This document shows, one piece after another, positions 6,551 to 13,904 of a stretch of DNA of 19,836 nt (positions are counted from its first letter, which is position 1; every line of letters starts with the position of its first letter). The DNA lies in assembly GCA_045612925.1 (NCBI GenBank), contig JAZKZX010000022.1, positions 1-19,836 of the forward strand. Direction: 5' to 3'. The translations under genes were made by a program, and so were the position numbers. The notes under the pieces are model-generated. The model saw only the letters and a list, made by a program, of their open reading frames with translations. It did no database searches and was not told the DNA's origin. This DNA is from UBA1189 sp045612925 (lineage in GTDB: Bacteria; Bacteroidota; Bacteroidia; Bacteroidales; Bacteroidaceae).

Positions 6551-6617
6551 CAGCGCGAAAACAATGATTTAGTAATACTCGTTAAGATAGAAGAGAATAA
6601 CAATAAAGATATAGATT

Positions 6618-7130
6618 ATGGCAACAACAAAGTTTAAAGAAAATATAGTACATCTTGATGGTGTATTTGTAACGATAGGGCAGGTGGCCCCAGAGGTTCA
6701 GTTAGTGAAGGGCGATCTTTCTACATTTACTCTTGATGAATGTAAGGGAAAGTATGTTGTGATGAATATCTTTCCCAGCATTGATACGGGAGTATGTGCG
6801 ACATCGGTAAGAAAGTTTAATCAGTTGGCAGCTTTGTTGCCCAATACAAAGGTGCTTTGTATTTCTCGAGATCTCCCCTTTGCACAGAACAGGTTTTGTG
6901 GCGCCGAGGGTATTGATAATGTCGTCGTGGTTTCTGATTTTCGCGATTCATGCACCTTTGGCGAAGATTATGGTGTACTCATGACTGATGGACCGCTTGC
7001 TAGTCTCCTGGCGCGTGCTGTGGTCGTGGTGGCCCCCAATGGTAAGGTGTGTCATGCCGAACTGGTTCCAGAGATTACTGCCGAACCAAACTATGAGGCA
7101 GCCATCAAGGCGATAGATGTCATTTATTAA
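6618..7130 (+). CDS. tpx: Thiol peroxidase (Tpx, atypical 2-Cys peroxiredoxin)
   Basis: 170 residues, standard Tpx length, cytosolic. The peroxidatic cysteine is Cys60 in PSIDTGVCATSVRKFN and the resolving cysteine is Cys94 in RFCGAEGIDN, the 34-residue spacing of the E. coli enzyme (Cys61/Cys95). It reduces hydrogen peroxide and alkyl hydroperoxides and is recycled by thioredoxin, encoded nearby at 4845-5228. Start chosen at the ATG giving the conserved N-terminus and lying about 60 nt beyond a consensus promoter. Its 3' end overlaps the first half-site of the rbr operator (7113-7127). No terminator separates it from rbr, so some read-through is likely. Confidence 0.97.
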   Translation: MATTKFKENIVHLDGVFVTIGQVAPEVQLVKGDLSTFTLDECKGKYVVMNIFPSIDTGVCATSVRKFNQLAALLPNTKVLCISRDLPFAQNRFCGAEGIDNVVVVSDFRDSCTFGEDYGVLMTDGPLASLLARAVVVVAPNGKVCHAELVPEITAEPNYEAAIKAIDVIY

Positions 7131-7148
7131 GCAATAATCCGAATCTAT
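7113..7148 (+). promoter_or_regulatory. OxyR-type operator of rbr
   Basis: Reads ATAG-N7-TTAT-N6-ATAA-N7-CTAT, 14 of 16 matches, with exactly the N7/N6/N7 spacing of the tpx site. The terminal CTAT again shares its last T with the -33 TTTG. The first half lies within the last codons of tpx. Both sites end in the shared string CTATTTGCA. Confidence 0.55.
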
Positions 7149-7179
7149 TTGCATAACAAAGAAACTACCTTTATCTTTG
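7148..7179 (+). promoter_or_regulatory. rbr promoter
   Basis: -33 TTTG at 7148-7151 and -7 TATCTTTG at 7172-7179 with 20 bp spacing, an exact consensus match. Gives an AT-rich leader of about 70 nt before the rubrerythrin ATG, with no Shine-Dalgarno sequence, as is usual in this phylum. Confidence 0.8.
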
Positions 7180-7254
7180 CATCGGAAATGAGAATAAAAC
7201 TCAATTCACACAAAAAACATTTGAAAGACAACATTAACAAAATAAATAGATATT

Positions 7255-7833
7255 ATGGCTAAGAGTATTATTGGAACACAGACAGAGAAGAATTTGATGA
7301 TGTCATTTTCTGGTGAGTCGCAAGCGCGTATGCGTTACACTTACTTCGCCAGTCAGGCAAAGAAGGAAGGCTATGAGCAGATTGCGGCTATTTTTACCGA
7401 AACTGCAGAACAAGAGAAGGAACATGCAAAGCGTATGTTTAAGTATCTTGAGGGGGGCATGGTAGAGATTACCGCTAAGTTCCCTGCAGGTGTTATCGGT
7501 TCTACTATGGAGAACCTTCGTGCTGCTGCGGCGGGTGAGCATGAGGAATGGGTAGACGACTATCCTAAGTTTGCCGACATTGCAGCCGAAGAGGGATTCC
7601 CTGCAATTGCTGCTATGTATCGCAATATTGCCATTGCAGAGAAGGCTCATGAAGAGCGCTACCTCGATTTGTTGAAGAACATCGAAGAAGGAACCGTATT
7701 TAAGAAGGATGGCAAGGTGTTCTGGCAGTGTCGCAATTGTGGATTTGTTATTGAGGCTGAAGAGGCTCCCAAAGCTTGCCCAGCATGTCTTCATCCACAG
7801 GCTTATTTCGAGGTTCAGAAGGAAAATTATTAA
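7255..7833 (+). CDS. rbr: Rubrerythrin (NADH-peroxidase component)
   Basis: 192 residues, full length. Residues 1-145 are the ferritin-like four-helix di-iron domain with Glu21 (SGESQAR) and two ExxH motifs (Glu54-His57 and Glu129-His132). Residues 155-192 are the C-terminal rubredoxin-like domain with Cys159/Cys162 (CRNCGF) and Cys175/Cys178 (CPACLHPQAYFE). It reduces hydrogen peroxide to water in the cytosol of anaerobes, taking electrons from rubredoxin, encoded at 4694-4858. It has its own promoter with an OxyR-type site and its own downstream terminator, so it is a separate unit from tpx although adjacent. Confidence 0.97.
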   Translation: MAKSIIGTQTEKNLMMSFSGESQARMRYTYFASQAKKEGYEQIAAIFTETAEQEKEHAKRMFKYLEGGMVEITAKFPAGVIGSTMENLRAAAAGEHEEWVDDYPKFADIAAEEGFPAIAAMYRNIAIAEKAHEERYLDLLKNIEEGTVFKKDGKVFWQCRNCGFVIEAEEAPKACPACLHPQAYFEVQKENY

Positions 7834-7885
7834 ATCAGACCACATACCTAATTTTTTTTACACATAAAACCTTATGTAAAGGGTG

Positions 7886-7919
7886 TAGGGGCTGCCGTGA
7901 GGTATCCCCTATATTTTTT
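7886..7919 (+). terminator. rbr terminator
   Basis: TAGGGG (7886-7891) pairs with CCCCTA (7906-7911); an inner T-A, G-U and two C-G pairs close on a GTGA loop. A T-run follows at 7914-7919. It lies 52 bp after the rubrerythrin stop. Confidence 0.7.
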
Positions 7920-7954
7920 GTAAAACAGGCAATGTGTAGAAAAATCCTAATAAA

Positions 7955-7986
7955 TTTGTACAAATAGCGAAATGATATTAAATTTG
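7955..7986 (+). promoter_or_regulatory. Promoter of the AraC-type regulator / GH84 operon
   Basis: -33 TTTG at 7955-7958 and -7 TAAATTTG at 7979-7986 are 20 bp apart. The -33 TTTG is itself the end of another TAAATTTG (7951-7958), so a second, upstream -7 element overlaps it. Transcription from the main pair begins near 7991-7993, which argues against translation starting at the upstream ATG 7972. Confidence 0.65.
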
Positions 7987-8028
7987 CACAGATGTTTGTC
8001 TGACATGGAATATTGTGCATTTATACTT

Positions 8029-9195
8029 ATGAGTTCGCTCCCTGCAGCATGGTTTGTAGTTGGGGTTCTATTATTGATATTGTTGCTAATCATTGCCGTG
8101 CTCTATGTGTTCAAGTCTCGCGAGGTGAGCACACTAAAAAAACAGGTCGATGAACTACGCGATACGATGCGGATGATGCGTTACGAAGAGGCTAACTTAG
8201 CGCGTATGCTCCATACAGCGAGCAAAGCCAAGGAGACACTCGTGGAACAATCCGAGATGGAGGGTGATGATCAGCCAGTAGCTTTAGAACTTGTAGAGTC
8301 CCAAGAACATCCACAAGAACAAATAGAAGAACCCGTTGAAGAGTTCTCTGAAGAGAGAAAAGAGGAGCCGCAACTCTCGTTGGAGGCTGAGGATATAGAA
8401 CAAGAAGAAACATTGCTGCCAGAAGACGAAGAAGAGGCCACCTCTATCGAAACACAATACGAGGTACGGATAGAGGATGAGGCTCAACCAGAGCCCCTTT
8501 TCCCTGAACCTGAGAATGTTGTTAAGCAGGAGGAACCCATTGTGCAAGTGGAGGTGCCGATGGCGCAAGAAACATCGTCGACGACACAAAAGCAGCCCAT
8601 CAATGAACGCCGATCAGCGATACCTGTTGACCTATTCTCGGCTTGGTTTGCCGAAAATGAAGATAGTCCAGTCGAATCATCTATAGAACTTGAGCCTGTC
8701 TTAGAGTTAGCGCAGGGTGTTGAGGATATGCCTATTGTCCCGATAGCGCAGCATGTTGTTGCTGATGTGGTGGAAGAGGGTCAAGATGTGGACGAATCTC
8801 CTGAACAAAAAGAGACAGAGAACCCTTTACTAGAAGCATCAGTGGAGGGTGGTCTCAACAAGGAGGATGAAAGATTCTGTCGTAAGTTGGAGCGTGTCGT
8901 CAATGCTCGTTTGAAAAATCCTAATCTGAATGTTGACAGTATTGCCGCACAACTCAATATGGGACGCACGAATTTCTATCGTAAAGTACGCGAACTGACA
9001 GGTGTGTCGCCTAACGATTATCTACGTAGAGCTCGTATGGAGCGTGCAGCGGAGCTATTAAGGACAACTGATATACCTGTTTCAGAGGTCTGTGTACAAG
9101 TGGGAGTCCCCGATGCACAATACTTCAGCAGGGTATTCAAGGTATATTACGAATCTACCCCTAAAGCGTATAGAGAAAAACATCAAACTATCTGA
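8029..9195 (+). CDS. Membrane-anchored AraC-type transcriptional regulator
   Basis: 388 residues from the ATG at 8029. Residues about 5-27 form a single hydrophobic anchor followed by positive charges (FKSREVSTLKKQ), predicting a cytosolic C-terminal side. Residues about 32-75 look like a coiled coil. A long Glu/Pro-rich acidic linker (about 75-270) follows, then an AraC-type double helix-turn-helix (about 285-385; key stretches LNVDSIAAQLNMGRTNFYRK and DAQYFSRVFKVYYESTPKAY). The DNA-binding domain resembles those at the C-terminus of Bacteroidota hybrid two-component systems, but histidine kinase, receiver and periplasmic sensor domains are absent. In-frame ATGs at 7972 and 8005 are alternatives; the promoter at 7955-7986 excludes 7972. 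The stop is 7 bp before the GH84 gene, so the two form an operon and the enzyme is a likely target. Confidence 0.85.
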   Translation: MSSLPAAWFVVGVLLLILLLIIAVLYVFKSREVSTLKKQVDELRDTMRMMRYEEANLARMLHTASKAKETLVEQSEMEGDDQPVALELVESQEHPQEQIEEPVEEFSEERKEEPQLSLEAEDIEQEETLLPEDEEEATSIETQYEVRIEDEAQPEPLFPEPENVVKQEEPIVQVEVPMAQETSSTTQKQPINERRSAIPVDLFSAWFAENEDSPVESSIELEPVLELAQGVEDMPIVPIAQHVVADVVEEGQDVDESPEQKETENPLLEASVEGGLNKEDERFCRKLERVVNARLKNPNLNVDSIAAQLNMGRTNFYRKVRELTGVSPNDYLRRARMERAAELLRTTDIPVSEVCVQVGVPDAQYFSRVFKVYYESTPKAYREKHQTI

Positions 9196-9202
9196 TATTA
9201 TT

Positions 9203-11884
9203 ATGAAGAAAAACAGAACAATGCTTTCTTTGGTGGCGGTGCTATGTGCGTCAGCTACTATTCAGTCTTGCCAACAGGCTGCAGAAACTCCTGTAGTGTT
9301 ATCACCTGTTCCACAAGAGGTGGTATGGGGTGAAGTAACCTTCAAGACTCCCCAGAGTGTAATGATTGTAGGTGCCGATGAGGCAGATGTCGATGCGGTG
9401 GCACTGTTGCGCAATACCTTTACTGAAAGTGAAAAAGGAGTGAATGTTATCATAGGTGAGCGTGGCGATGAGGCTGTGAGTGCCTATGCCGAGCAGATCC
9501 CCGACAAGGTGGAGGGCTACTATATCCACGTCGGTGCTGACCAGATTGTGGTTGCCGGTGCCGATGAGGCGGGTACCTACTATGGTGTGCAGACCCTCTT
9601 GCAGATGGCCTCACAGCCCAAGATGAAGCAGGCCGAGGTGAAAGACTGGCCCGACGTGCTTGAGCGTGGTGTGGTAGAGGGCTTCTATGGCAATCCCTGG
9701 AGCCACAAGGACCGTCTCCGCCAGTTTGACTTCTACGGAAAGAACAAACTCAACGTATACATCTATGGTCCCAAGGATGACCCCTATCACCGCAACCAGT
9801 GGCGCGAGGCCTATCCCGAGGCTGAGGCAGCCCGCATCAGCGAACTTGCCAAGGCAGCAGCCCAGAATAAGGTCGACTTCGTATGGGCTATGCACCCCGG
9901 TGGCGACATCCAGTGGACTGAAGCCGACCTCAACAGTTCTGTGCAGAAGTTGGAGTGGATGTACGACCTTGGCGTACGCGCCTTCGCCATCTTCTTCGAC
10001 GATATCTTCGGCGCAGAGCAGTCAAAGGGCGACAAGCAGGCCGAGTACATGAATGCCCTCAATCGCGAGTTCGTGCAGAAGCACCCCGATGTAGCTCCCC
10101 TCATCCTCTGCCCCACACAGTACAACAAGAGTTGGTCGGGTGGTTCGTACCTCTCTGATTTGGGTACTACCATGGATCAGGACGTTCGCATCATGTGGAC
10201 AGGTGCTACCGTAGTCGACATGATTAACAAGACCGACATGGACTGGATCAATGCACAGATCCAGCGCAATGCCTACATCTGGCTCAACTACCCCGTGAAC
10301 GACTTCTGCATCGACCACATGCTGATGGGTCCCACCTATGGCAATGACCTTGACATTGCCGAGCAGTTGAGCGGTTTCGTATCTAATCCTATGGAGTATG
10401 CTGAGGCCTCCAAGGTGTCGCTCTATAGCATTGCAGACTATTGCTGGAACATGGAGGCCTACGACTCGCAAGCCTCTTGGGAGCAGGCTCTCCAGGTGCT
10501 CATGCCTGAGCATGTAGAGGCATTCCGCGTGTTCTGCCAGCACAATGTGGACCTTGGTCCCACAGGTCACGGGCTCCGTCGCCAGGGCGAGTCTGCCGAG
10601 TTCAAGGAGGCTGTCGAGGCATTCAATGCCGCTCTTGCCGAGGGCTACGATGCGAAGGCTGTGAAGGCGATGACCGCGCAGTTCACCGCTATGGTCAAGG
10701 CTGCCGACGAGTTGCTTGGCTCTACCGAGGAACCCGAGATGATTGCCGAGATTGCTCCTTGGGTGCAGGTGATGAAGATTATGGGTCAGCGCGGTGAGAC
10801 GGTGATGAGCCTCTACACACTCCTCAACAAGGGTGATGAGAAGGGCTTCATTGCCGCTTACGAGCAGTTGGCACAGCTCGAGCAAGACCAGAAGGCCATC
10901 CTCTCTCGCAACTTCGAGGGCTCCATCAAGAAGCCCAACCCCACGGTGGCCAACGAGGTGGTAGGTCCCTTCATCAAGACCTGCACCAAGGGTCTCATCC
11001 GCGACTACAAGAAGGCCCACACCTACCGCACCGATATCTTCCCCGCCGAACTCATCGAGGAGGGCCGCTATTATATAAAGGTGAATGGCCGTTGGCTCAC
11101 CGACGAGAATGCCAACCCCGACCGTACGGGCGACTTCCCCGTGCTCAAGGCCGACGAGGACAGCATCAATCCCCAGCGTCAGGAGTGGAACATCAGCATC
11201 GACCCCGTTACCGAGCGCTACAAGATCACCAATGCCCAGGATGGCCGCTACATCAACGAGCATGGCAACTTCTGGCGCGACAAGAACAACAACCCCTACG
11301 ATCCCGCATGGCACTCGTTCAATATCTATCGCCTGAATGGCAAGTACGCTATCCAGACTGCAGGTAATGCAGGTGGCCGTGTATGGACTGCTGATGAGGA
11401 GCGTATCAACCAGAGCAGCGAGAAGAGCGTACGCTACGAGCACTTCATCTTCGAGATCATCCCCGTGGGTGGCGAGGCGGCTGCATCTCCGGCTTTTGAG
11501 CCCGGTGCAGAGGTCTACATCATCGATGCCGAGGGTCGCTATCTCACCAACATGTCGGTCAATGGCGTGGGCGGAAGACCCGAGTTTGCCGACAAGAATG
11601 ACACCGATAGCCAGCTCTGGATATTCAACCTCGTGGACGAGACAGGTCGTTTCAACCTCGTCAGCGCGGCCGACAATCGTTATGTCAATGAGTTGGGCTA
11701 TTTCGGTACCAATGCCTACAACGCTACGTGGAACACTTACGTGTTGCAGGAGAAGGGTGGTATGTTCTCCATCCAGAATGCAGGCAATGCCGGTCGCAAC
11801 TATTGGGTGATTGATGGCAAGCATCCCTCTACCGCCAATGTGCCCTTGGCAGAGTCGTTCCTGTTCTCTATCGTGAAGAAGTAA
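9203..11884 (+). CDS. GH84 beta-N-acetylglucosaminidase (O-GlcNAcase/hyaluronidase family) lipoprotein with two C-terminal repeats
   Basis: 893 residues. The N-terminus is a lipoprotein signal (MKKNRTMLSLVAVL, lipobox ending TIQSC), so it is surface- or periplasm-anchored. A GH20b-like N-terminal domain (about 25-150) precedes the GH84 barrel, which starts at GVVEGFYGNPWSHKDRLRQ and contains the catalytic aspartate pair in FFDDIFG (Asp266-Asp267). A helical linker follows (about 450-610), then two related modules (about 615-755 and 765-893) sharing GRYxNExGxF and QxAGNAGxxxW. The known Bacteroides GH84 enzymes are near 740 residues, so the repeat region is an extension. Substrates are terminal beta-GlcNAc residues of mucin, glycoprotein or hyaluronan type; which one is not decidable. 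Start set at the ATG with the lipobox signal; the frame is open further upstream but overlaps the regulator. Expressed with the regulator 7 bp upstream. Confidence 0.93.
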   Translation: MKKNRTMLSLVAVLCASATIQSCQQAAETPVVLSPVPQEVVWGEVTFKTPQSVMIVGADEADVDAVALLRNTFTESEKGVNVIIGERGDEAVSAYAEQIPDKVEGYYIHVGADQIVVAGADEAGTYYGVQTLLQMASQPKMKQAEVKDWPDVLERGVVEGFYGNPWSHKDRLRQFDFYGKNKLNVYIYGPKDDPYHRNQWREAYPEAEAARISELAKAAAQNKVDFVWAMHPGGDIQWTEADLNSSVQKLEWMYDLGVRAFAIFFDDIFGAEQSKGDKQAEYMNALNREFVQKHPDVAPLILCPTQYNKSWSGGSYLSDLGTTMDQDVRIMWTGATVVDMINKTDMDWINAQIQRNAYIWLNYPVNDFCIDHMLMGPTYGNDLDIAEQLSGFVSNPMEYAEASKVSLYSIADYCWNMEAYDSQASWEQALQVLMPEHVEAFRVFCQHNVDLGPTGHGLRRQGESAEFKEAVEAFNAALAEGYDAKAVKAMTAQFTAMVKAADELLGSTEEPEMIAEIAPWVQVMKIMGQRGETVMSLYTLLNKGDEKGFIAAYEQLAQLEQDQKAILSRNFEGSIKKPNPTVANEVVGPFIKTCTKGLIRDYKKAHTYRTDIFPAELIEEGRYYIKVNGRWLTDENANPDRTGDFPVLKADEDSINPQRQEWNISIDPVTERYKITNAQDGRYINEHGNFWRDKNNNPYDPAWHSFNIYRLNGKYAIQTAGNAGGRVWTADEERINQSSEKSVRYEHFIFEIIPVGGEAAASPAFEPGAEVYIIDAEGRYLTNMSVNGVGGRPEFADKNDTDSQLWIFNLVDETGRFNLVSAADNRYVNELGYFGTNAYNATWNTYVLQEKGGMFSIQNAGNAGRNYWVIDGKHPSTANVPLAESFLFSIVKK

Positions 11885-11927
11885 GGTGCGGCCACTGCGC
11901 TCCCCGAAGGGAGCTGACCCTACCATA

Positions 11928-11967
11928 ATGAAGGAGGTGCGTCATTATCTCGACGCACCTCCTTCAT
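11928..11967. terminator. Shared terminator between the convergent GH84 and esterase genes
   Basis: A perfect 16-bp stem (11928-11943 with 11952-11967) with an 8-base loop, in the 123-bp gap between two convergent genes. T-rich sequence follows on the plus strand (ttcttatgcttta), and on the minus strand the flank is short. A second 6-bp hairpin with a CGAA loop lies at 11899-11914, directly after the GH84 stop. Confidence 0.8.
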
Positions 11968-12007
11968 TTCTTATGCTTTATGCTTGATGAAAATAGGTCT
12001 TATGCTG

Positions 12008-13351
12008 TTATAACTCCACCTCTATGCCGGCGGCGTATACTCGCTCGGGGTCGAAGAAGGTGGCACAACTGTTGACGAGGTGGCGCGTGTCGGGTTTCAC
12101 CTTGCCTTTGTATACGCACTGGCCATTGACGCGGAGGGTCACCTTCTTGCTGAAGTCTACCATGTCGTCCGACAGGTAGAGGGTGAAGCGGCCCGTCGTT
12201 GCAGGCTCATAGTGCTTGATCTGCTTGGTGGGTATGCCCCAATACGGTTCACGCTCTGTAGCCTCATAGGTCACTCGCTCTATGGTGAGGTCTATGATAT
12301 TGTCCTTGATATTCATTTCGTAGCGGGTGCGCTCATTGCCTCCCGTGGTGTCTCGCTCGTGTACGGCAATGTTGTAGAATCCACGGCGGTAGAGGCCATC
12401 CAGGGGGAAGTCTTCCCACACGAAGTGATGGGGGTGTACTACGCGGGTAAACTGGCTGAGCCATGGGGTGGTGGGGGAGTAGTCGATGCCATGTCCACAA
12501 TTAGGGATAAGTTCTACATGATGTCTGTACTCGGTGGGGTAGCACTGCTGGAGACTATCGAAGAGTTCGCCCGTGCGTGCGGTGAGTATGTGGCGGGAGA
12601 ACATATAGTCTTTTGCTCCTGTACGCAATGAAAAACCGATGTGTCCACAATTCTCTGCCGGGGCGTTTGATGGAATCTCTCCACCTGCCATAGGGCCTGT
12701 GGCGGCTAGGTAGTCGGCATAATATGAGGCTAGGCGCTGACTACCATATCCACCCTCCGATATCCCGAAGAGATAAATTCTGCGTGCATTGATGTCGCTA
12801 TTGATAAATGCTTGGCGCAATAGACGTTCCCAAGCGAATAGCTTGGCGCGTTGCCACCAGCGGTAATACTCGCCCTCGTTGGGTATCTGGGGGATGAAGT
12901 AGAGCGAGGGTGCATCGGCAAAGCGCGAGCAGAGGATATAGCCCGTGCGCCACTCATTCTCCTTGTATCCCGAGCCATGCAGATAGATGTATAGGGGCCA
13001 TCCTTCGGCGGGCTTCTCTCCCTTGGTACCATAGAAGTAGGGCATCATGGCATCAGGCTCCAGTTCTTCGGGTAGTATCCATAGCTGGGCATTTGTAGGG
13101 GAGAGTGGCTGTAGAGAGGGTAGCTTGTCCTCCTCAAAGGTGAGATTAGCCTCACACCATGCATGCCACACTTTTGCGCGGTATGCATTCACCTCATTCC
13201 ATTTCAGTTTGTGACTCTCTGAGTAGGAGGAATGTTCTCCTTGTAGATGTGAGTAGAAGTGTTGTCTGATGTTCTCGGAAACCGATTGTGCTTGTACAAG
13301 GCATGAGCATAGAAGAGCAATGCCAATGCTTAATGAGTGTTTTGTTTTCAT
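12008..13351 (-). CDS. Secreted alpha/beta-hydrolase (esterase/depolymerase-like)
   Basis: 447 residues with a Sec signal peptide (MKTKHSLSIGIALLCSCLVQAQ). The core fold shows an oxyanion-region strand YIYLHGSGYKENEW (about residue 120), the nucleophile elbow GISEGGYGS (serine near 195) and a candidate catalytic histidine in NCGHGIDY. About 120 residues after the hydrolase domain look beta-rich. The family resembles PHB-depolymerase/feruloyl-esterase-type hydrolases and possibly acts on acetyl or feruloyl groups of glycans; a peptidase role cannot be excluded. The ATG at 13351 is used; an earlier TTG at 13357 is in frame but unlikely. Convergent with the GH84 gene and divergent from bcp. Confidence 0.8.
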   Translation of the reverse strand: MKTKHSLSIGIALLCSCLVQAQSVSENIRQHFYSHLQGEHSSYSESHKLKWNEVNAYRAKVWHAWCEANLTFEEDKLPSLQPLSPTNAQLWILPEELEPDAMMPYFYGTKGEKPAEGWPLYIYLHGSGYKENEWRTGYILCSRFADAPSLYFIPQIPNEGEYYRWWQRAKLFAWERLLRQAFINSDINARRIYLFGISEGGYGSQRLASYYADYLAATGPMAGGEIPSNAPAENCGHIGFSLRTGAKDYMFSRHILTARTGELFDSLQQCYPTEYRHHVELIPNCGHGIDYSPTTPWLSQFTRVVHPHHFVWEDFPLDGLYRRGFYNIAVHERDTTGGNERTRYEMNIKDNIIDLTIERVTYEATEREPYWGIPTKQIKHYEPATTGRFTLYLSDDMVDFSKKVTLRVNGQCVYKGKVKPDTRHLVNSCATFFDPERVYAAGIEVEL

Positions 13352-13366
13352 GATCAAGAAAAAACT

Positions 13367-13398
13367 ATTATCTTCGCGTTATAGACTGCGAAAATAAT
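13367..13398. promoter_or_regulatory. Palindrome in the esterase-bcp divergent promoter region
   Basis: Arms 13367-13377 and 13388-13398 are reverse complements at 10 of 11 positions, separated by 10 bp. Each arm contains a near-consensus -7 element reading outward (TATCTTCG on plus, TATTTTCG on minus). It may be a symmetric divergent promoter or an operator covering both. Confidence 0.4.
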
Positions 13399-13430
13399 AA
13401 AAAACAAACAAACTTAAAACTCTGGAATGT

Positions 13431-13880
13431 ATGAATATTGGAGATAAGGCTCCCGAGCGCCTGGGAGTAAATGAAAATGGCGAAGAGATCCTGCTCAGCA
13501 ACTATCGTGGCAAGAAGGTTGTACTATACTTCTATCCCAAGGACAACACCTCGGGTTGTACGGCTGAGGCTTGTAGTCTGCGCGACCACTACGCGGAGTT
13601 TCGCTCTCGTGGCTATGAAGTGATTGGCGTGAGCGTCGATAGTGCTGCTTCCCACCGCAAGTTTATCGATAAATACGAACTACCCTTTACCCTCATTGCT
13701 GATACCGACAAGGAACTGGTGCAAGCCATGGGCGTGTGGGGCGAGAAGAGCATGTATGGCCGCAAGTATATGGGCACCTTCCGTACCACCTTCGTGATAG
13801 ATGAGAATGGCATCATCGAACAAATCTTTCTGCCAAAGCAGATCAAGACCTCTACCCACGCCGAGCAGTTGCTGGGATAA
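13431..13880 (+). CDS. bcp: Peroxiredoxin of the Bcp/PrxQ type
   Basis: 149 residues, usual Bcp length, cytosolic. PKDNTSGCTAEACSLRD carries the peroxidatic Cys43 and resolving Cys48, the five-residue spacing characteristic of atypical 2-Cys PrxQ enzymes. The conserved FRTTFVIDENGII and YGRKYMG segments follow. It reduces organic and hydrogen peroxide using thioredoxin. It is the third peroxide-removing enzyme in the window but lies away from the oxyR block, and I see no OxyR-type site in its 79-bp upstream gap. Convergent with the DUF2461 gene, 24 bp apart. Confidence 0.95.
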   Translation: MNIGDKAPERLGVNENGEEILLSNYRGKKVVLYFYPKDNTSGCTAEACSLRDHYAEFRSRGYEVIGVSVDSAASHRKFIDKYELPFTLIADTDKELVQAMGVWGEKSMYGRKYMGTFRTTFVIDENGIIEQIFLPKQIKTSTHAEQLLG

Positions 13881-13904
13881 TCTCCATAGACAAAAGAGGA
13901 TATA

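Larger units (their letters stand above)
6278..6617. other. Divergent oxyR-tpx regulatory region (340 bp, no gene)
   Basis: No coding sequence is supported here. It contains the oxyR promoter (6298-6328, minus) and, at the far side, the OxyR-type site and tpx promoter (6484-6550, plus). The middle (about 6330-6480) is T-rich with nothing I can name. The tpx operator lies about 160 bp from the oxyR promoter, so autoregulation of oxyR from that same site is not obvious. Confidence 0.7.

Noticed and set aside
10022..11926. 634-codon open frame on the minus strand opposite the GH84 gene
   Set aside because: Its composition (Val/Leu/His/Gly-rich without any domain) is that of an antisense shadow of a strongly codon-biased gene. 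The plus-strand frame carries clear GH84 motifs, and a lipoprotein signal.
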